A stretch of 64,000 nt of DNA, taken from contig CACZKE010000011.1 of assembly GCA_902781705.1 (NCBI GenBank), forward strand, positions 1 through 64,000. The letters are read 5' to 3'. Positions 8,221 to 17,105 of the stretch are shown one piece after another (position 1 is the stretch's first letter; each line of letters begins with the position of its first letter). A model generated the notes under the pieces. The model made no database searches. It was not told the origin of the DNA and was given only the letters and a program-made list of their open reading frames with translations. The translations under genes were made by a program, and so were the position numbers. Origin of the DNA: an uncultured Bacteroidia bacterium. GTDB taxonomy: Bacteria > Bacteroidota > Bacteroidia > Bacteroidales > UBA932.

Positions 8221-11200
8221 TTAGAAGGACAGGTTCACGCCCAGCATGAAGGTCATCGGGGCCGGATACGAGCAGTAGTTGAAGCCCGGGGTGAAGACGC
8301 CGCCGGCGAAGTCGATGTTGTAGCCGCGGTAGGCGGTGAGGGTGTAGAGGTTCTGGCCCGACAGATAGACGCGGGCGCTGGAAAGGAACGCGTTCTCGAA
8401 CCACTTGGCCGGGAAATTGTAGCCGAGCTCGACGTTCGCGATCTTCCAGTAGGCGCCGTTCTGCAGGAAGCGGGAGCTGAAGAAGTCGTTGTTCACGGTG
8501 CCGTCTGCGCTGTTCGCGACGCGCGGCACGTTGGTATTCGTATTTTCAGGCGTCCACGCGTTCACGAGGTCCACGCTCTTGTTGTTGATGCCGTAGGAAC
8601 TGTGCAGGGCCTGGTCCACATAGTCCACGAGCTTGTGGCCCGCGGCGCCGTAGGTGGACAGGGTGAGGTCGATGTTCTTGTACTCGAAGCGGGCGCTCAG
8701 GCCGAAGGTGACCTTGGGCATGCCGCTGCCGAGGAAGGTGCGGTCGTCTGCCGTGATCTGGCCGTCGTTGTTGATGTCGCGGTACGCTACGTCGCCGGGA
8801 TGGGCGCCGTTCTGGATCACGAAGCCGCCGTTCTCGTTGATGTGGTGGTCGATCTCGTACTGGTTCTGGAAGATGCCCTCATAGACATAGCCGTAGAAGC
8901 GGCCCACTTCCTCACCCACGACGGTGCGGCACATCGCGTCGTCCCGGGAGACGGAGCCCATGCCCAGGGAGGTCACGACGTTCTTCGGGAACGTGACGTT
9001 GCCGGAGAGGTCGTACTTGAATTCGCGGCTGTAGTTGCGGTAGCTGGCGCTCAGTTCGACACCGGAGTTCACCATCGTGGCGGCGTTCATCGTCACGCTG
9101 CCGTTGGTGGCGCCGGCCTCGGCCGGGACCGGGACGGAGTACAGCAGGTCCTCGGAGACGTTGCGGTAGTAGTCCGCGTTGAACTCGAAGGCGCCGCCGA
9201 ACATGGAATAGTCCATACCGATGTCCAGGGACTTCTTCTTTTCCCAGCGGATGAATTCGTTCACGTAGTTGGAGATGGCCGAGCCGGTGACCTTCTGGCC
9301 GCCGAAGCTGTAGGTGTAGTTGCCGCGGGCCATCGTGTCCATGAAGGCGTAGTCGCCGATGTTCTCGTTACCCAGGATACCGTAGCTGGCACGGAACTTC
9401 AGGAGGCTCACGAGTTGCGGATCCACGGCGAAGAAGGGCTCCTTGTCCACTCTCCAACCCACGGAGAAGGACGGGAACCAGTCGTAGCGGTTCACGCTGA
9501 GGCGGGAGGAACCGTCCCGGCGGACCGTGGCCTGGAAGAGGTAGCGGCCATCGTAATCGTAGTTGATACGGCCGATGAGGGAGGCCAGCACGTGCTCGCT
9601 CTCATAGGAACTGGCGTCGCGGTCGGTGGCGTTGCCCACCTGGAGGTAGTACGGCTCCGGCATGTTGTTGCCCCAGCCCGAGAGGGTATGGTAGCGCTCC
9701 CGCTGGAAGGTCATGCCCACCACGGTGTTCAGGTGATGGTTGCCCATCTTGCCGTCATAGGTGAGGTAGTTCTCCACCAGGAAGTCGGAGTAGTTGTTGT
9801 AGTTCTCGCTCAGGCGCTCGTTGCTCTTCGCCAGGTAGTTGGCGTTGGAAAGGATGAAGGCCGGCAGGAAGGTGAATCCCTTCACGAAGGAGCGGCTGTA
9901 GGAGAGGTTCAGGTTGTAGTCCAGCTTGTGGTTGTCGCTCTTCACGCCCACCATTCCCAGCAGGTCCACGGTGGCGCTGCCGGTCGCGACCACGCGGTCC
10001 ACGGTGGATTTGCGCTGGATGAGGGTGTTGTACAGCAGCGGGTTGGCGATACGGATGTCGCCGTGGATGGCATCATAGTAGGTGCCGAAGCCGTAGGCGT
10101 CGTAGGTGTAGTCGGAGGCGGCGCCCACGACCCGGTCCAGGAACCAGGTGCTTTCGTCGTAGGCCTTGATGGTCGGTGGCATGAACAGGGTCGTCGCCAT
10201 GATCGGGTACTGGGTGCCGTACAGGCCCTGGACGTACTCGTTGGCATTGGAGGAGGACATGTTGTCCTGGTCGGAGTGGGAATAGACGATGCCGGTGCGG
10301 AGCTTGACGAACTTCACGTCCATCGTGTTGTTCACGCGGGCGGTGAAGCGGTCGAAGTTCGGGCCCGCGCCCACGAGGGTGCCCTTCTGGCTGAAGTAGT
10401 CGAGGCCCACGTTGAAGGTGCTGTTCTCGCCGCCGCCGGAGAGGTTCACGTTGTGGTTCTGGCGGATGCCCGTCTTGAACATCTCGTCGAACCAGTCGGT
10501 GTTGTTGGTGGCGGGATCCAGGTAGCTCTCGGAACCCTTCACATAGCCGGCGGGAACCTTGTCGCCGAGGCCGTTGTTCTCGTAGGACATCCGGATGTAG
10601 TCGCCGTACTGGGCGGCGTCCATCACGTCATACACACCCTTGCGGATCTGGTCTACGCCCGCGTAGCCGCGGTATTCCACGCGGATGGGCTGGTTCTTCT
10701 TGCCGTTCTTGGTGGTGATGATCACGACGCCGTTCGCCGCGCGGGAACCGTAGATGGCGGCCGCGGAGGCGTCCTTGAGGACCTGGATGGTCTCGATGTC
10801 GTTCGGGGAGAAGTCGCGGATGGTCGTACCCATCGGCACGCCGTCGATCACGTACAGCGGGCTGGTGTCGCCGAAGGAGCCGATACCGCGGATGCGGACG
10901 GCCGGGTCGGCGCCCGGCTGGCCGTCGGAGGTGATCTGGACACCGGCGACCTTACCCTCGAGCATGGAGGAGATGTTGGAGTGGGAGACCTTCTTCATCT
11001 CGTCGGCGTCGACGATGGCGACCGAACCGGTCAGGTCCACCTTCTTCTGGGAGCCGTAACCCACGACGACCACCTGGTCGAGGAGCGTGGTCTCGGTCTT
11101 CATCGTGATGGTTCCGAGGTTTCCGTTCGGGCCCACGGTGATTTCCACCGTCTGGAAGCCCACGGAGATGAACTGGAGGACGGAGCCTTCCGGCACCGTG

Positions 11201-11421
11201 AGGGTGAAGTTGCCGTCCAGGTCGGCCGTGGTGCCGGTCGTGGTGTCCTTCACCACGATGCCGGTCCCGAGGAGGGGTTCGCCGAGCTCGTCCACGACGG
11301 TGCCCGTGACGGTCACGTTGTTCTGCGCGAAGGCCGCATAGCCGCCGTCCCTGCCGCTGAAAGCGGCCGGCGCGAGGGCCAGGAGGGCGCAAAGGAATAT
11401 CGTATTAAACAGGTTTTTCAT
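8221..11421 (-). CDS. SusC/RagA-family TonB-linked outer-membrane transporter
   Basis: The protein is 1066 aa. After a signal peptide ending around AFAQ comes a carboxypeptidase-regulatory-like domain (VTVTGTVVDELGEPL...). The TonB-box region and plug follow (VVVGYGSQKKVDLTGSV, PLYVIDGVPMG, IETIQVLKDASAAAIYGSR, ANGVVIITTKNGKK), then a long beta-barrel ending in a hydrophobic aromatic C-terminus (MLGVNLSF). The motifs LKDASAAAIYGSRAANG are diagnostic of SusC. With the downstream SusD it forms the energy-dependent importer of oligosaccharides for this locus. Confidence 0.96.
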   Translation of the reverse strand: MKNLFNTIFLCALLALAPAAFSGRDGGYAAFAQNNVTVTGTVVDELGEPLLGTGIVVKDTTTGTTADLDGNFTLTVPEGSVLQFISVGFQTVEITVGPNGNLGTITMKTETTLLDQVVVVGYGSQKKVDLTGSVAIVDADEMKKVSHSNISSMLEGKVAGVQITSDGQPGADPAVRIRGIGSFGDTSPLYVIDGVPMGTTIRDFSPNDIETIQVLKDASAAAIYGSRAANGVVIITTKNGKKNQPIRVEYRGYAGVDQIRKGVYDVMDAAQYGDYIRMSYENNGLGDKVPAGYVKGSESYLDPATNNTDWFDEMFKTGIRQNHNVNLSGGGENSTFNVGLDYFSQKGTLVGAGPNFDRFTARVNNTMDVKFVKLRTGIVYSHSDQDNMSSSNANEYVQGLYGTQYPIMATTLFMPPTIKAYDESTWFLDRVVGAASDYTYDAYGFGTYYDAIHGDIRIANPLLYNTLIQRKSTVDRVVATGSATVDLLGMVGVKSDNHKLDYNLNLSYSRSFVKGFTFLPAFILSNANYLAKSNERLSENYNNYSDFLVENYLTYDGKMGNHHLNTVVGMTFQRERYHTLSGWGNNMPEPYYLQVGNATDRDASSYESEHVLASLIGRINYDYDGRYLFQATVRRDGSSRLSVNRYDWFPSFSVGWRVDKEPFFAVDPQLVSLLKFRASYGILGNENIGDYAFMDTMARGNYTYSFGGQKVTGSAISNYVNEFIRWEKKKSLDIGMDYSMFGGAFEFNADYYRNVSEDLLYSVPVPAEAGATNGSVTMNAATMVNSGVELSASYRNYSREFKYDLSGNVTFPKNVVTSLGMGSVSRDDAMCRTVVGEEVGRFYGYVYEGIFQNQYEIDHHINENGGFVIQNGAHPGDVAYRDINNDGQITADDRTFLGSGMPKVTFGLSARFEYKNIDLTLSTYGAAGHKLVDYVDQALHSSYGINNKSVDLVNAWTPENTNTNVPRVANSADGTVNNDFFSSRFLQNGAYWKIANVELGYNFPAKWFENAFLSSARVYLSGQNLYTLTAYRGYNIDFAGGVFTPGFNYCSYPAPMTFMLGVNLSF

Positions 11422-11436
11422 ATCGCGTGGCGGTTA

Positions 11437-13965
11437 TCAGTCGAAATCAAGGTAGGAAGCTTCGGTGACGAAGGCGAACTGCACGTCGGCGCTGTCCACC
11501 GTGATGTTGTCGTAGTACTGGAAGTGGGTTTCGCCGTTGGCATAGACCACGTAGTAGCGGACGGAGGCCTTGCCGTTGCCGCTGTTGGCGACGGTCACGG
11601 TGACGTGGGAGCCTTCGATGTTCGCGGCGAAGCCTTCCCAGGTCCAGTTGCTGGCGAGGTTCCAGCCCAGTTCGGCGAGACCATCCGCGGTGTTGGTCGC
11701 GTAGAGCCAGCCGAAGTGGTCCATGCGGACGACGCCGTACTCGGTTCCGTCGGCCTTGCGGACGATGGTGCAGGGGCTCTGGTGGTTCAGCTGCGCGAGC
11801 GAATGGACCTCCATGCCGACGCTCAGGCTCTCGCCCGCGGCGACGGTCCAGTCCTTGGAGAAGGTGCTCCACCAGGCGTTGCTGAAGTCGTCGGCGCCCA
11901 CGCGGGCGGCCTGCTTCGCCTGGTCGCTCGCGGCGATGGTGAGGGCGCCCTTGGCGGTCAGCGGCTCGCCGCCGGCCGGGGTGTAGGTCACCGTGAAGGC
12001 GTCGGCATAAGTGCCGGGGGTGGCGTCATAGACCACCTTGTCGCCCGTGAAGCTGACGGTATAGCCGCCCGGAAGGGTGATTTCCTCGCCATTGGCGCGG
12101 GTGGCCTTCACGACGACGTTCTCGGGGGAGAGGGTGACGACCTTCGTCCCGCCCACGACCTTGGCCGTGGCGCCGGCGGAGATGCTCACGATCTTGGTGG
12201 GATCCTGCGGATCGGGCTCCGGAACAGAATAGTCGCCGGGCACGAGGACCGCGTAGCAGTTGTCCACGGTGAAGGAGAGATACACGTCGTCCGGATCGTT
12301 GATGGCGATGTTCTTGTACAGCTGGTAGTGCTCCTCGCCGTTGGCCCAGAGGACATTGTAGCGGATGACGGCGTTGTCGCCGTTGTTGGTGGCCGTAATG
12401 GTGACGTGGGCGTTTGTGAGCATCGGGAGGAAGAGATCCCAGTTCCAGTCGCTTTCCTTGTTTTCGTCGGCATTGACGAAGCTGGAGCCCCAGCCGTAGT
12501 TGTCGATACGGACCACGGCATATTCGCCGGCGCCGCCGAGGGTGAGGTCACCCTTGCGGAGGATGGCGACGGGCGCCTGCCAGTTGGAGGCCGCGACGGA
12601 ATAGACGTCCATCTCGAAGGAGACGCTTTCGCCCTGCGCGACCTTCCGGTCGGGCGCGAAGTAGGTCCACCAGGCGGAGTTCAGTTCCGGCACGCCCAGG
12701 GCGAGACCGCCCTTGACGAGGTTGATGCGGGTGGTGGCGGTGACGGCCTTGGAGCCGGGCTTGTAGGTGAAGGTCACATCCTGCTCACCCTCCACGAGGG
12801 CGATCGGGGAGACGGTCACGTCGTCCAGGGTGAGGTCCACGGTGGTGCCGCCCTGATAGGTCGCCTGCAGCTGGATGCCGTACGGACGGAAGTCCAGGCC
12901 GGTATTGTCGTAGAAATAGTAGGTATTGTGCGAAGGCTCCTGCGTGATGGTCAGGCTCTCCAGGTCGGCCACCAGCTCGAAGTTGTAGTAGCCGGCGGCG
13001 GCCTCGGTGAGGACGCCCTTCTTGGAGCGGCTGTAGGTCACGACCACGGTCTTGTTGCCGGGCGTGGTGAGATCCGGTTCGGTGATGCTCACGGCCTCCT
13101 TGTCCACCTGCATGGAAGAGCCGTCCTTGAAGAAGACGGTCACGACGGCCGTGCCCCAGAAGTCCATCTCCTCCGGATTCTCGCTGTAGTTGACGGCCTT
13201 GGGATAGTCCGTGACGACGAGGTAGTCCGGGTCGGAATCCGGGATGATCGGGTAGTCCGAAGTGGCGAGGAAAGCGCTCTCGAGCACGAAATGGTCGTGG
13301 TCGGCCACCAGGAAGGCGTTGATGTCGTCCACGAAGGAGACGGCCTGGCTGTAGGTCTCGGTGATCACCGTGCCGTCCGTCGCGGTGGCGACCGCCTTCA
13401 CATAGGCGGTACCCTCGCTGGCGTGGTCCACGGTCATCTCCACGTCGGCTCCGTTCATCTTGGCGCGGAAGTTCTCCCACCAGGCGTCGCTGTCAGGGGC
13501 GACCCCGTCCATGTCGAGGGAGACGCCGGTGTTGGAACCGTTGTCCCCGCTTCCCCATTTCCACATGTCGGAGCGGAGGACGAAATACTCGGAGTAACCG
13601 TCGCCGCCGCGCTCTTTCGCGTTCGTGACAGCGAGAACCCAGTTCTGGTAGTTGGCCTCTCCGAGGGAGTAGTTCTTGAATTTGAGAACGAGTTTTTTCG
13701 CCACCGGAATGGTGAAGTACTGGCTGAAGTCCGCCCACCAGCCGGAATTGTTGTCTTCCTGGCCGACAACGGCGGGGGAGATTTCAATCGGCACGGCATC
13801 GTCGGGGACGACGTTCTGGGCCTCCTTCTCCGCCTTGTAGGAGGCGATTTTGTCAGCCAGGTCTTCCGGAGCGTCGATGGCGTAGGGCTCCAGGCCCGTA
13901 CAGCCGGAAAGAACCCACATGACAGCGGCGCAGAGGGCGCCCAGCATCAATTTTCGGGTTTTCAT
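11437..13965 (-). CDS. Surface glycan-binding-like lipoprotein with a triplicated module
   Basis: The protein is 842 aa with a lipobox VLSGC (Cys22). It contains three related ~150-170-residue modules, at roughly 75-238, 425-600 and 690-842. Each opens with an xWWxxF motif (GWWADF, AWWTYF, AWWSTF), has an R-x-D/S...W strand in its middle (VVRIDNYGW, VVRMDHFGW) and closes with a V-x-ANG-E-x-x-Y-like segment (LWANGEEHYQLYKNI, VYANGETHFQYYDNI). Regions of bacterial Ig-like type separate the modules. No catalytic motif is visible. Its place directly before susC, together with lipidation and aromatic-rich repeats, suggests a surface glycan-binding protein. It is the first gene of the operon, 15 bp ahead of susC. 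I know no named family for the module. Confidence 0.75.
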   Translation of the reverse strand: MKTRKLMLGALCAAVMWVLSGCTGLEPYAIDAPEDLADKIASYKAEKEAQNVVPDDAVPIEISPAVVGQEDNNSGWWADFSQYFTIPVAKKLVLKFKNYSLGEANYQNWVLAVTNAKERGGDGYSEYFVLRSDMWKWGSGDNGSNTGVSLDMDGVAPDSDAWWENFRAKMNGADVEMTVDHASEGTAYVKAVATATDGTVITETYSQAVSFVDDINAFLVADHDHFVLESAFLATSDYPIIPDSDPDYLVVTDYPKAVNYSENPEEMDFWGTAVVTVFFKDGSSMQVDKEAVSITEPDLTTPGNKTVVVTYSRSKKGVLTEAAAGYYNFELVADLESLTITQEPSHNTYYFYDNTGLDFRPYGIQLQATYQGGTTVDLTLDDVTVSPIALVEGEQDVTFTYKPGSKAVTATTRINLVKGGLALGVPELNSAWWTYFAPDRKVAQGESVSFEMDVYSVAASNWQAPVAILRKGDLTLGGAGEYAVVRIDNYGWGSSFVNADENKESDWNWDLFLPMLTNAHVTITATNNGDNAVIRYNVLWANGEEHYQLYKNIAINDPDDVYLSFTVDNCYAVLVPGDYSVPEPDPQDPTKIVSISAGATAKVVGGTKVVTLSPENVVVKATRANGEEITLPGGYTVSFTGDKVVYDATPGTYADAFTVTYTPAGGEPLTAKGALTIAASDQAKQAARVGADDFSNAWWSTFSKDWTVAAGESLSVGMEVHSLAQLNHQSPCTIVRKADGTEYGVVRMDHFGWLYATNTADGLAELGWNLASNWTWEGFAANIEGSHVTVTVANSGNGKASVRYYVVYANGETHFQYYDNITVDSADVQFAFVTEASYLDFD

Positions 13966-14033
13966 GTTTGATGGTTTAGTTGGTTATTGGTTGAAAAATA
14001 TATTTTTCGGTGCTTTTATGCAGTGTACGGCCG

Positions 14034-14041
14034 CAAAAATA
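14034..14041 (-). promoter_or_regulatory. Putative -7 box of the arabinan-locus promoter
   Basis: The minus strand reads TATTTTTG here, matching the Bacteroidetes -7 consensus TAnnTTTG, 68 bp upstream of the first gene of the locus. No convincing -33 TTTG lies at the standard distance, as expected for an activator-dependent promoter. Confidence 0.5.
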
Positions 14042-14046
14042 CGGAC

Positions 14047-14074
14047 AAATCGCACGCGCGGGGTGTACGATTTG
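14047..14074. promoter_or_regulatory. Candidate operator dyad upstream of the locus
   Basis: CAAATCG (14047-14053) and CGATTTG (14068-14074) form an inverted repeat just upstream of the putative -7 box. GTGTACG also occurs twice, at 14023-14029 and 14063-14069, 40 bp apart (about four helical turns). A similar GCGTACATTTG occurs at 17066-17076 before the second GH51. The location fits a binding site for the adjacent AraC-type regulator; this is inference. Confidence 0.35.
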
Positions 14075-14101
14075 CCAAAAAAGGTGGATTTTTGACCACC
14101 C

Positions 14102-17044
14102 CTATTCGGAGAAGGAACTGGGGGAGACGCCGAATTCTTTCGTAAAACAGCGGCTGAAATACTTGGGGTCGTTGAATCCGACCTCGTAGGCAATCTCGGA
14201 AATGTTCATGAGCTTGCTGCCCCGGTTGTTCAGGAGCATCTCCCGGGCGACCGACAGGCGGTAGGTCCGGATGAACTGGGCGATGGGCTGGCCGAAGCTC
14301 TCCTGGATGCGTTTGTTCAGGAGCGTCTTGCTCATGCCCATGGCGGCGCAGAAGGCCGTGACGTCCAGGTCCGGATTCTTGTACAGGGAACGGAGCGTTC
14401 CGATCACCTTCGTGGCGAAGGGATCCTCCTGGGGCTCCTGGGCGGAGAGGAGCCGGTGTCCGGCCAGTTCCTCGTTCTGGCGGATCAGGACCTCGTTCTG
14501 TTGGCGCAGTTCCTCCGCCTTCGCTTCCACGAGTTTTTTCTGCTGCGAGATTTCCCGGGTCCGTTCCTCCACCGTCCGCTGGAGCAGTTCCTGCCGGCGG
14601 ACGAGCGCGCGGGTGCGCCAGGTGGAAACCAGATAGACGGTAACGATCGCCAGTCCCACGCACAGGAGGAGGAACCACCAGGTCTTATAATAATAAGGAG
14701 CGACCTTCACGGCCAGGGAAAGGACCTCGGAGGGTTCGCCGGCGGGTTGCTGCGTGCGCACCACGAACCGGTAGTCTCCGTGGGGCAGGGAGGAATAGGT
14801 CGCCTCGTGACGGCCCTGGGGCAGGGCCTTCCAGCCGGTGTCGAATCCCTCCAGCCGGTATTCGAAGGCCGGGCGGGAGCCGGCGGCCGTGAGCTGGGCG
14901 AATTCAAAGTCGATGGACCGGTTCCTTTCATGGAGTCTCACTTCCTGCAGGAAAGGATCCCGGTAATCCCGGTCGTCCACGCTGATCCGGGTGAATCGGA
15001 ACGGACTTTCGGAGGTGTCGCTGCCTGTCTTGCCGGGGTTCACGACGGAGAGCCCTTCCGCCTGGCCGAAGTAGAGCATCCCGTCCGCGCCGGTGCAGGC
15101 ATTGTTCCAATGGAAGCGGGTGCTGGCCAGGCCGTCTTCCCGGTAGTAGGCGGAAATCTGCCCGGTGACAGGGTTCAGCCGGTTCAGCCCATGCTCGGTA
15201 CTGATCCAGATGTTACCTTCCGCATCTTCCGCAAGGCCCCGTACCCGGTCGTTGGACAGCCCCTGGCGGTTCGTATAGGCCTGGAAGGCGTAGGATCTGT
15301 CCTCCTCCCGGACGGCCTTGTACACGCCGCCGCCGTTGCTTCCGAGCCAGACAGCCCCGTCCGCGGCCTCGATGACGAAGCACACCATTTCCCGGACGCC
15401 GGATTCCGGGGCATCCAGCCGGTACGGATAGTGCCGGAAGGGGAAGGTTCCGTCCGTTTTCCGGGAATCGGGCTGAAGGTCAAAGACATAGACCCCTTCC
15501 CGGCAGCCGATCCAAAGGTTTCCGCGGCTGTCCAGGCAGGAACCGATGCACCCGCTGGCCTGCTCCTCCAGGGCGGGGAACCACGTGTCCTTCCCGGAAT
15601 CGTAGCAGTATATGCCCAGGTTGGAACCGACCCAAAGCAGGCCGTTCCTCCCGTCGTAGTCCAGCGACCCGATATAGTCCAGCCGGGGATTGCCCGGTTG
15701 AAGATGCTTCAGGACCGGGTAGGGACCCTTGCGGGAGACGATGTCGATGCCGCCGCCCCAGGTGCCCACCGCCATCCGGTCTCCGGGCAGTTCGCAGAGG
15801 GCGCTGACGCTGTTGTGGCACAGCCCGCCCCGTTCGTGGGTGAGGTGCCGGAAGTCCCGGCTCCCGGGCTCCCGGATGTTCAGGCCGCCTTCCACGGTCC
15901 CGGCCCAAAGGCGGCCGTCCCGGTCCTCGAGAACGGCGTTGACGGCGCCGGTAGAAAGGGATTGCGGGTTCTTGGTATCGTGAGAGAGGTTCGTGACTGC
16001 AAGTTGTTTGGGGGAGAGGACCTGCAGGCCGGCCGTCTCGGTCCCCAGCAGCACGTCCGACCCGAAAACGCGGACGCAGTTGATGACGTCCCCGCCCACG
16101 CGCTCGAAACCGTCCGTGACCGGATTGTACAGGTTATAGCCGTGCAGGGTGGTCGCGATGAGCTGCCCTGCCGGGGTCCGGGCCAGGCTGGTGACGAAAT
16201 TCTGGGTCAGGGAATGCGGGTCGGTGGCAGAATAGGTATAGTGTTTCCACTGCCCCGTGGGCCGGTTCAGGAAATATAGGCCGTCCTCCGTGGACACCCA
16301 GAGTTCCTGTCCGGCGGGCAGGAAATCGGACAGGTAGGTGCGCTCTCCGTAGCGGAATCCCGGGACGGGCTCTTCCGCGTCCAGGACGCCCGGACGGACC
16401 TCCCGGATCCGGTACAGGCGTCCCTGCAGCCCCACCCAGACCGTTCCGTCCCCGTCCACGTCCTGGAAGAGGAGATTGACGGGGGAGAGCCCGTCATGGC
16501 TGTAGGACAGGACTTCCGCCACGTTCCCGTCTCCGTCGAAACCGACCCGGTGCAGGGTTTTCCCGGTCTTGTACCAGATGTGCCCGGCGGCGTCGGAAGT
16601 CAGGAAGGAACAGAATTTTCCGGCGTCCTCCTCCAGGGCGGGATGGGAGACCGGCAGGAGTTCCAGGGATTTCAGGTCCAGCAGGTCCAGTCCCCCTTCC
16701 GAGGCGATCCACAGCCGGTGGAAACGGTCCTCGCAGACATTGCGGACGAAGTTGCTCTTCAGCGGCCGGGACGAGGTGGAACTGAAGGTGAGGAACTGGT
16801 AACCGTCGTACCGGCACAGGCCGCCGCCCGAGGTGGCGATCCACAGGAAGCCGGCGCTGTCGCGAAACAGGTCGTCAATATAGTTGCACGGAAGCCCTTC
16901 CTCCATGGACAGGACCGTAGAGATCTTCCGGTCGGTAAAAGATTCCTGCCCGCGGGAGGACGGGGATACGGCCAGTCCGCCCAGGACAGCGGCCAGGATA
17001 AGAAAGGATTTTACACCTCCAAAGTACATTTGTCCACCTAACAT
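14102..17044 (-). CDS. Membrane-tethered reg_prop/Y_Y_Y sensor with AraC DNA-binding domain (no kinase)
   Basis: The protein is 980 aa (an ATG at 17029 is also possible). A signal peptide is followed by repeated beta-propeller blades of the two-component-regulator-propeller type (DSAGFLWIATSGGGL, DRFHRLWIASEGGL, DGRLWAGTVEGGL, EGNIWISTEHGL) over about residues 40-650. A Y_Y_Y domain follows (FEYRLEGFDTGWK...), then one transmembrane helix (TWWFLLLCVGLAIVTVYLV), a coiled coil (about 800-860) and an AraC double helix-turn-helix (MNISEIAYEVGFNDPKYFSRCF). Classical Bacteroides hybrid two-component systems have a histidine kinase and receiver between the helix and the AraC domain; both are absent here. 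It probably senses periplasmic arabino-oligosaccharides and activates the flanking operons directly. Confidence 0.88.
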   Translation of the reverse strand: MLGGQMYFGGVKSFLILAAVLGGLAVSPSSRGQESFTDRKISTVLSMEEGLPCNYIDDLFRDSAGFLWIATSGGGLCRYDGYQFLTFSSTSSRPLKSNFVRNVCEDRFHRLWIASEGGLDLLDLKSLELLPVSHPALEEDAGKFCSFLTSDAAGHIWYKTGKTLHRVGFDGDGNVAEVLSYSHDGLSPVNLLFQDVDGDGTVWVGLQGRLYRIREVRPGVLDAEEPVPGFRYGERTYLSDFLPAGQELWVSTEDGLYFLNRPTGQWKHYTYSATDPHSLTQNFVTSLARTPAGQLIATTLHGYNLYNPVTDGFERVGGDVINCVRVFGSDVLLGTETAGLQVLSPKQLAVTNLSHDTKNPQSLSTGAVNAVLEDRDGRLWAGTVEGGLNIREPGSRDFRHLTHERGGLCHNSVSALCELPGDRMAVGTWGGGIDIVSRKGPYPVLKHLQPGNPRLDYIGSLDYDGRNGLLWVGSNLGIYCYDSGKDTWFPALEEQASGCIGSCLDSRGNLWIGCREGVYVFDLQPDSRKTDGTFPFRHYPYRLDAPESGVREMVCFVIEAADGAVWLGSNGGGVYKAVREEDRSYAFQAYTNRQGLSNDRVRGLAEDAEGNIWISTEHGLNRLNPVTGQISAYYREDGLASTRFHWNNACTGADGMLYFGQAEGLSVVNPGKTGSDTSESPFRFTRISVDDRDYRDPFLQEVRLHERNRSIDFEFAQLTAAGSRPAFEYRLEGFDTGWKALPQGRHEATYSSLPHGDYRFVVRTQQPAGEPSEVLSLAVKVAPYYYKTWWFLLLCVGLAIVTVYLVSTWRTRALVRRQELLQRTVEERTREISQQKKLVEAKAEELRQQNEVLIRQNEELAGHRLLSAQEPQEDPFATKVIGTLRSLYKNPDLDVTAFCAAMGMSKTLLNKRIQESFGQPIAQFIRTYRLSVAREMLLNNRGSKLMNISEIAYEVGFNDPKYFSRCFTKEFGVSPSSFSE

Positions 17045-17058
17045 TCTCCAAACTTACG

Positions 17059-17066
17059 TATTTTTG
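17059..17066 (+). promoter_or_regulatory. Putative -7 box of the second GH51 gene
   Basis: TATTTTTG lies 39 bp before the GH51 start, in the 61-bp gap between the divergent regulator and GH51 genes. Confidence 0.45.
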
Positions 17067-17105
17067 CGTACATTTGAAAATCTAAAGCTAATTACAACCG
17101 TATCT

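Noticed and set aside
6940-13971. A 2343-codon open frame on the plus strand opposite the glycan-binding lipoprotein, SusC and SusD
   Set aside because: It is fully antisense to three clear genes, has low-complexity Val/Gly/His/Ala-rich sequence and no domain. Long antisense frames arise from high GC at third codon positions.
14456-16279. 607-codon plus-strand frame opposite the reg_prop/AraC regulator
   Set aside because: The opposite strand has recognisable propeller repeats and AraC motifs, and this frame has no family signal.
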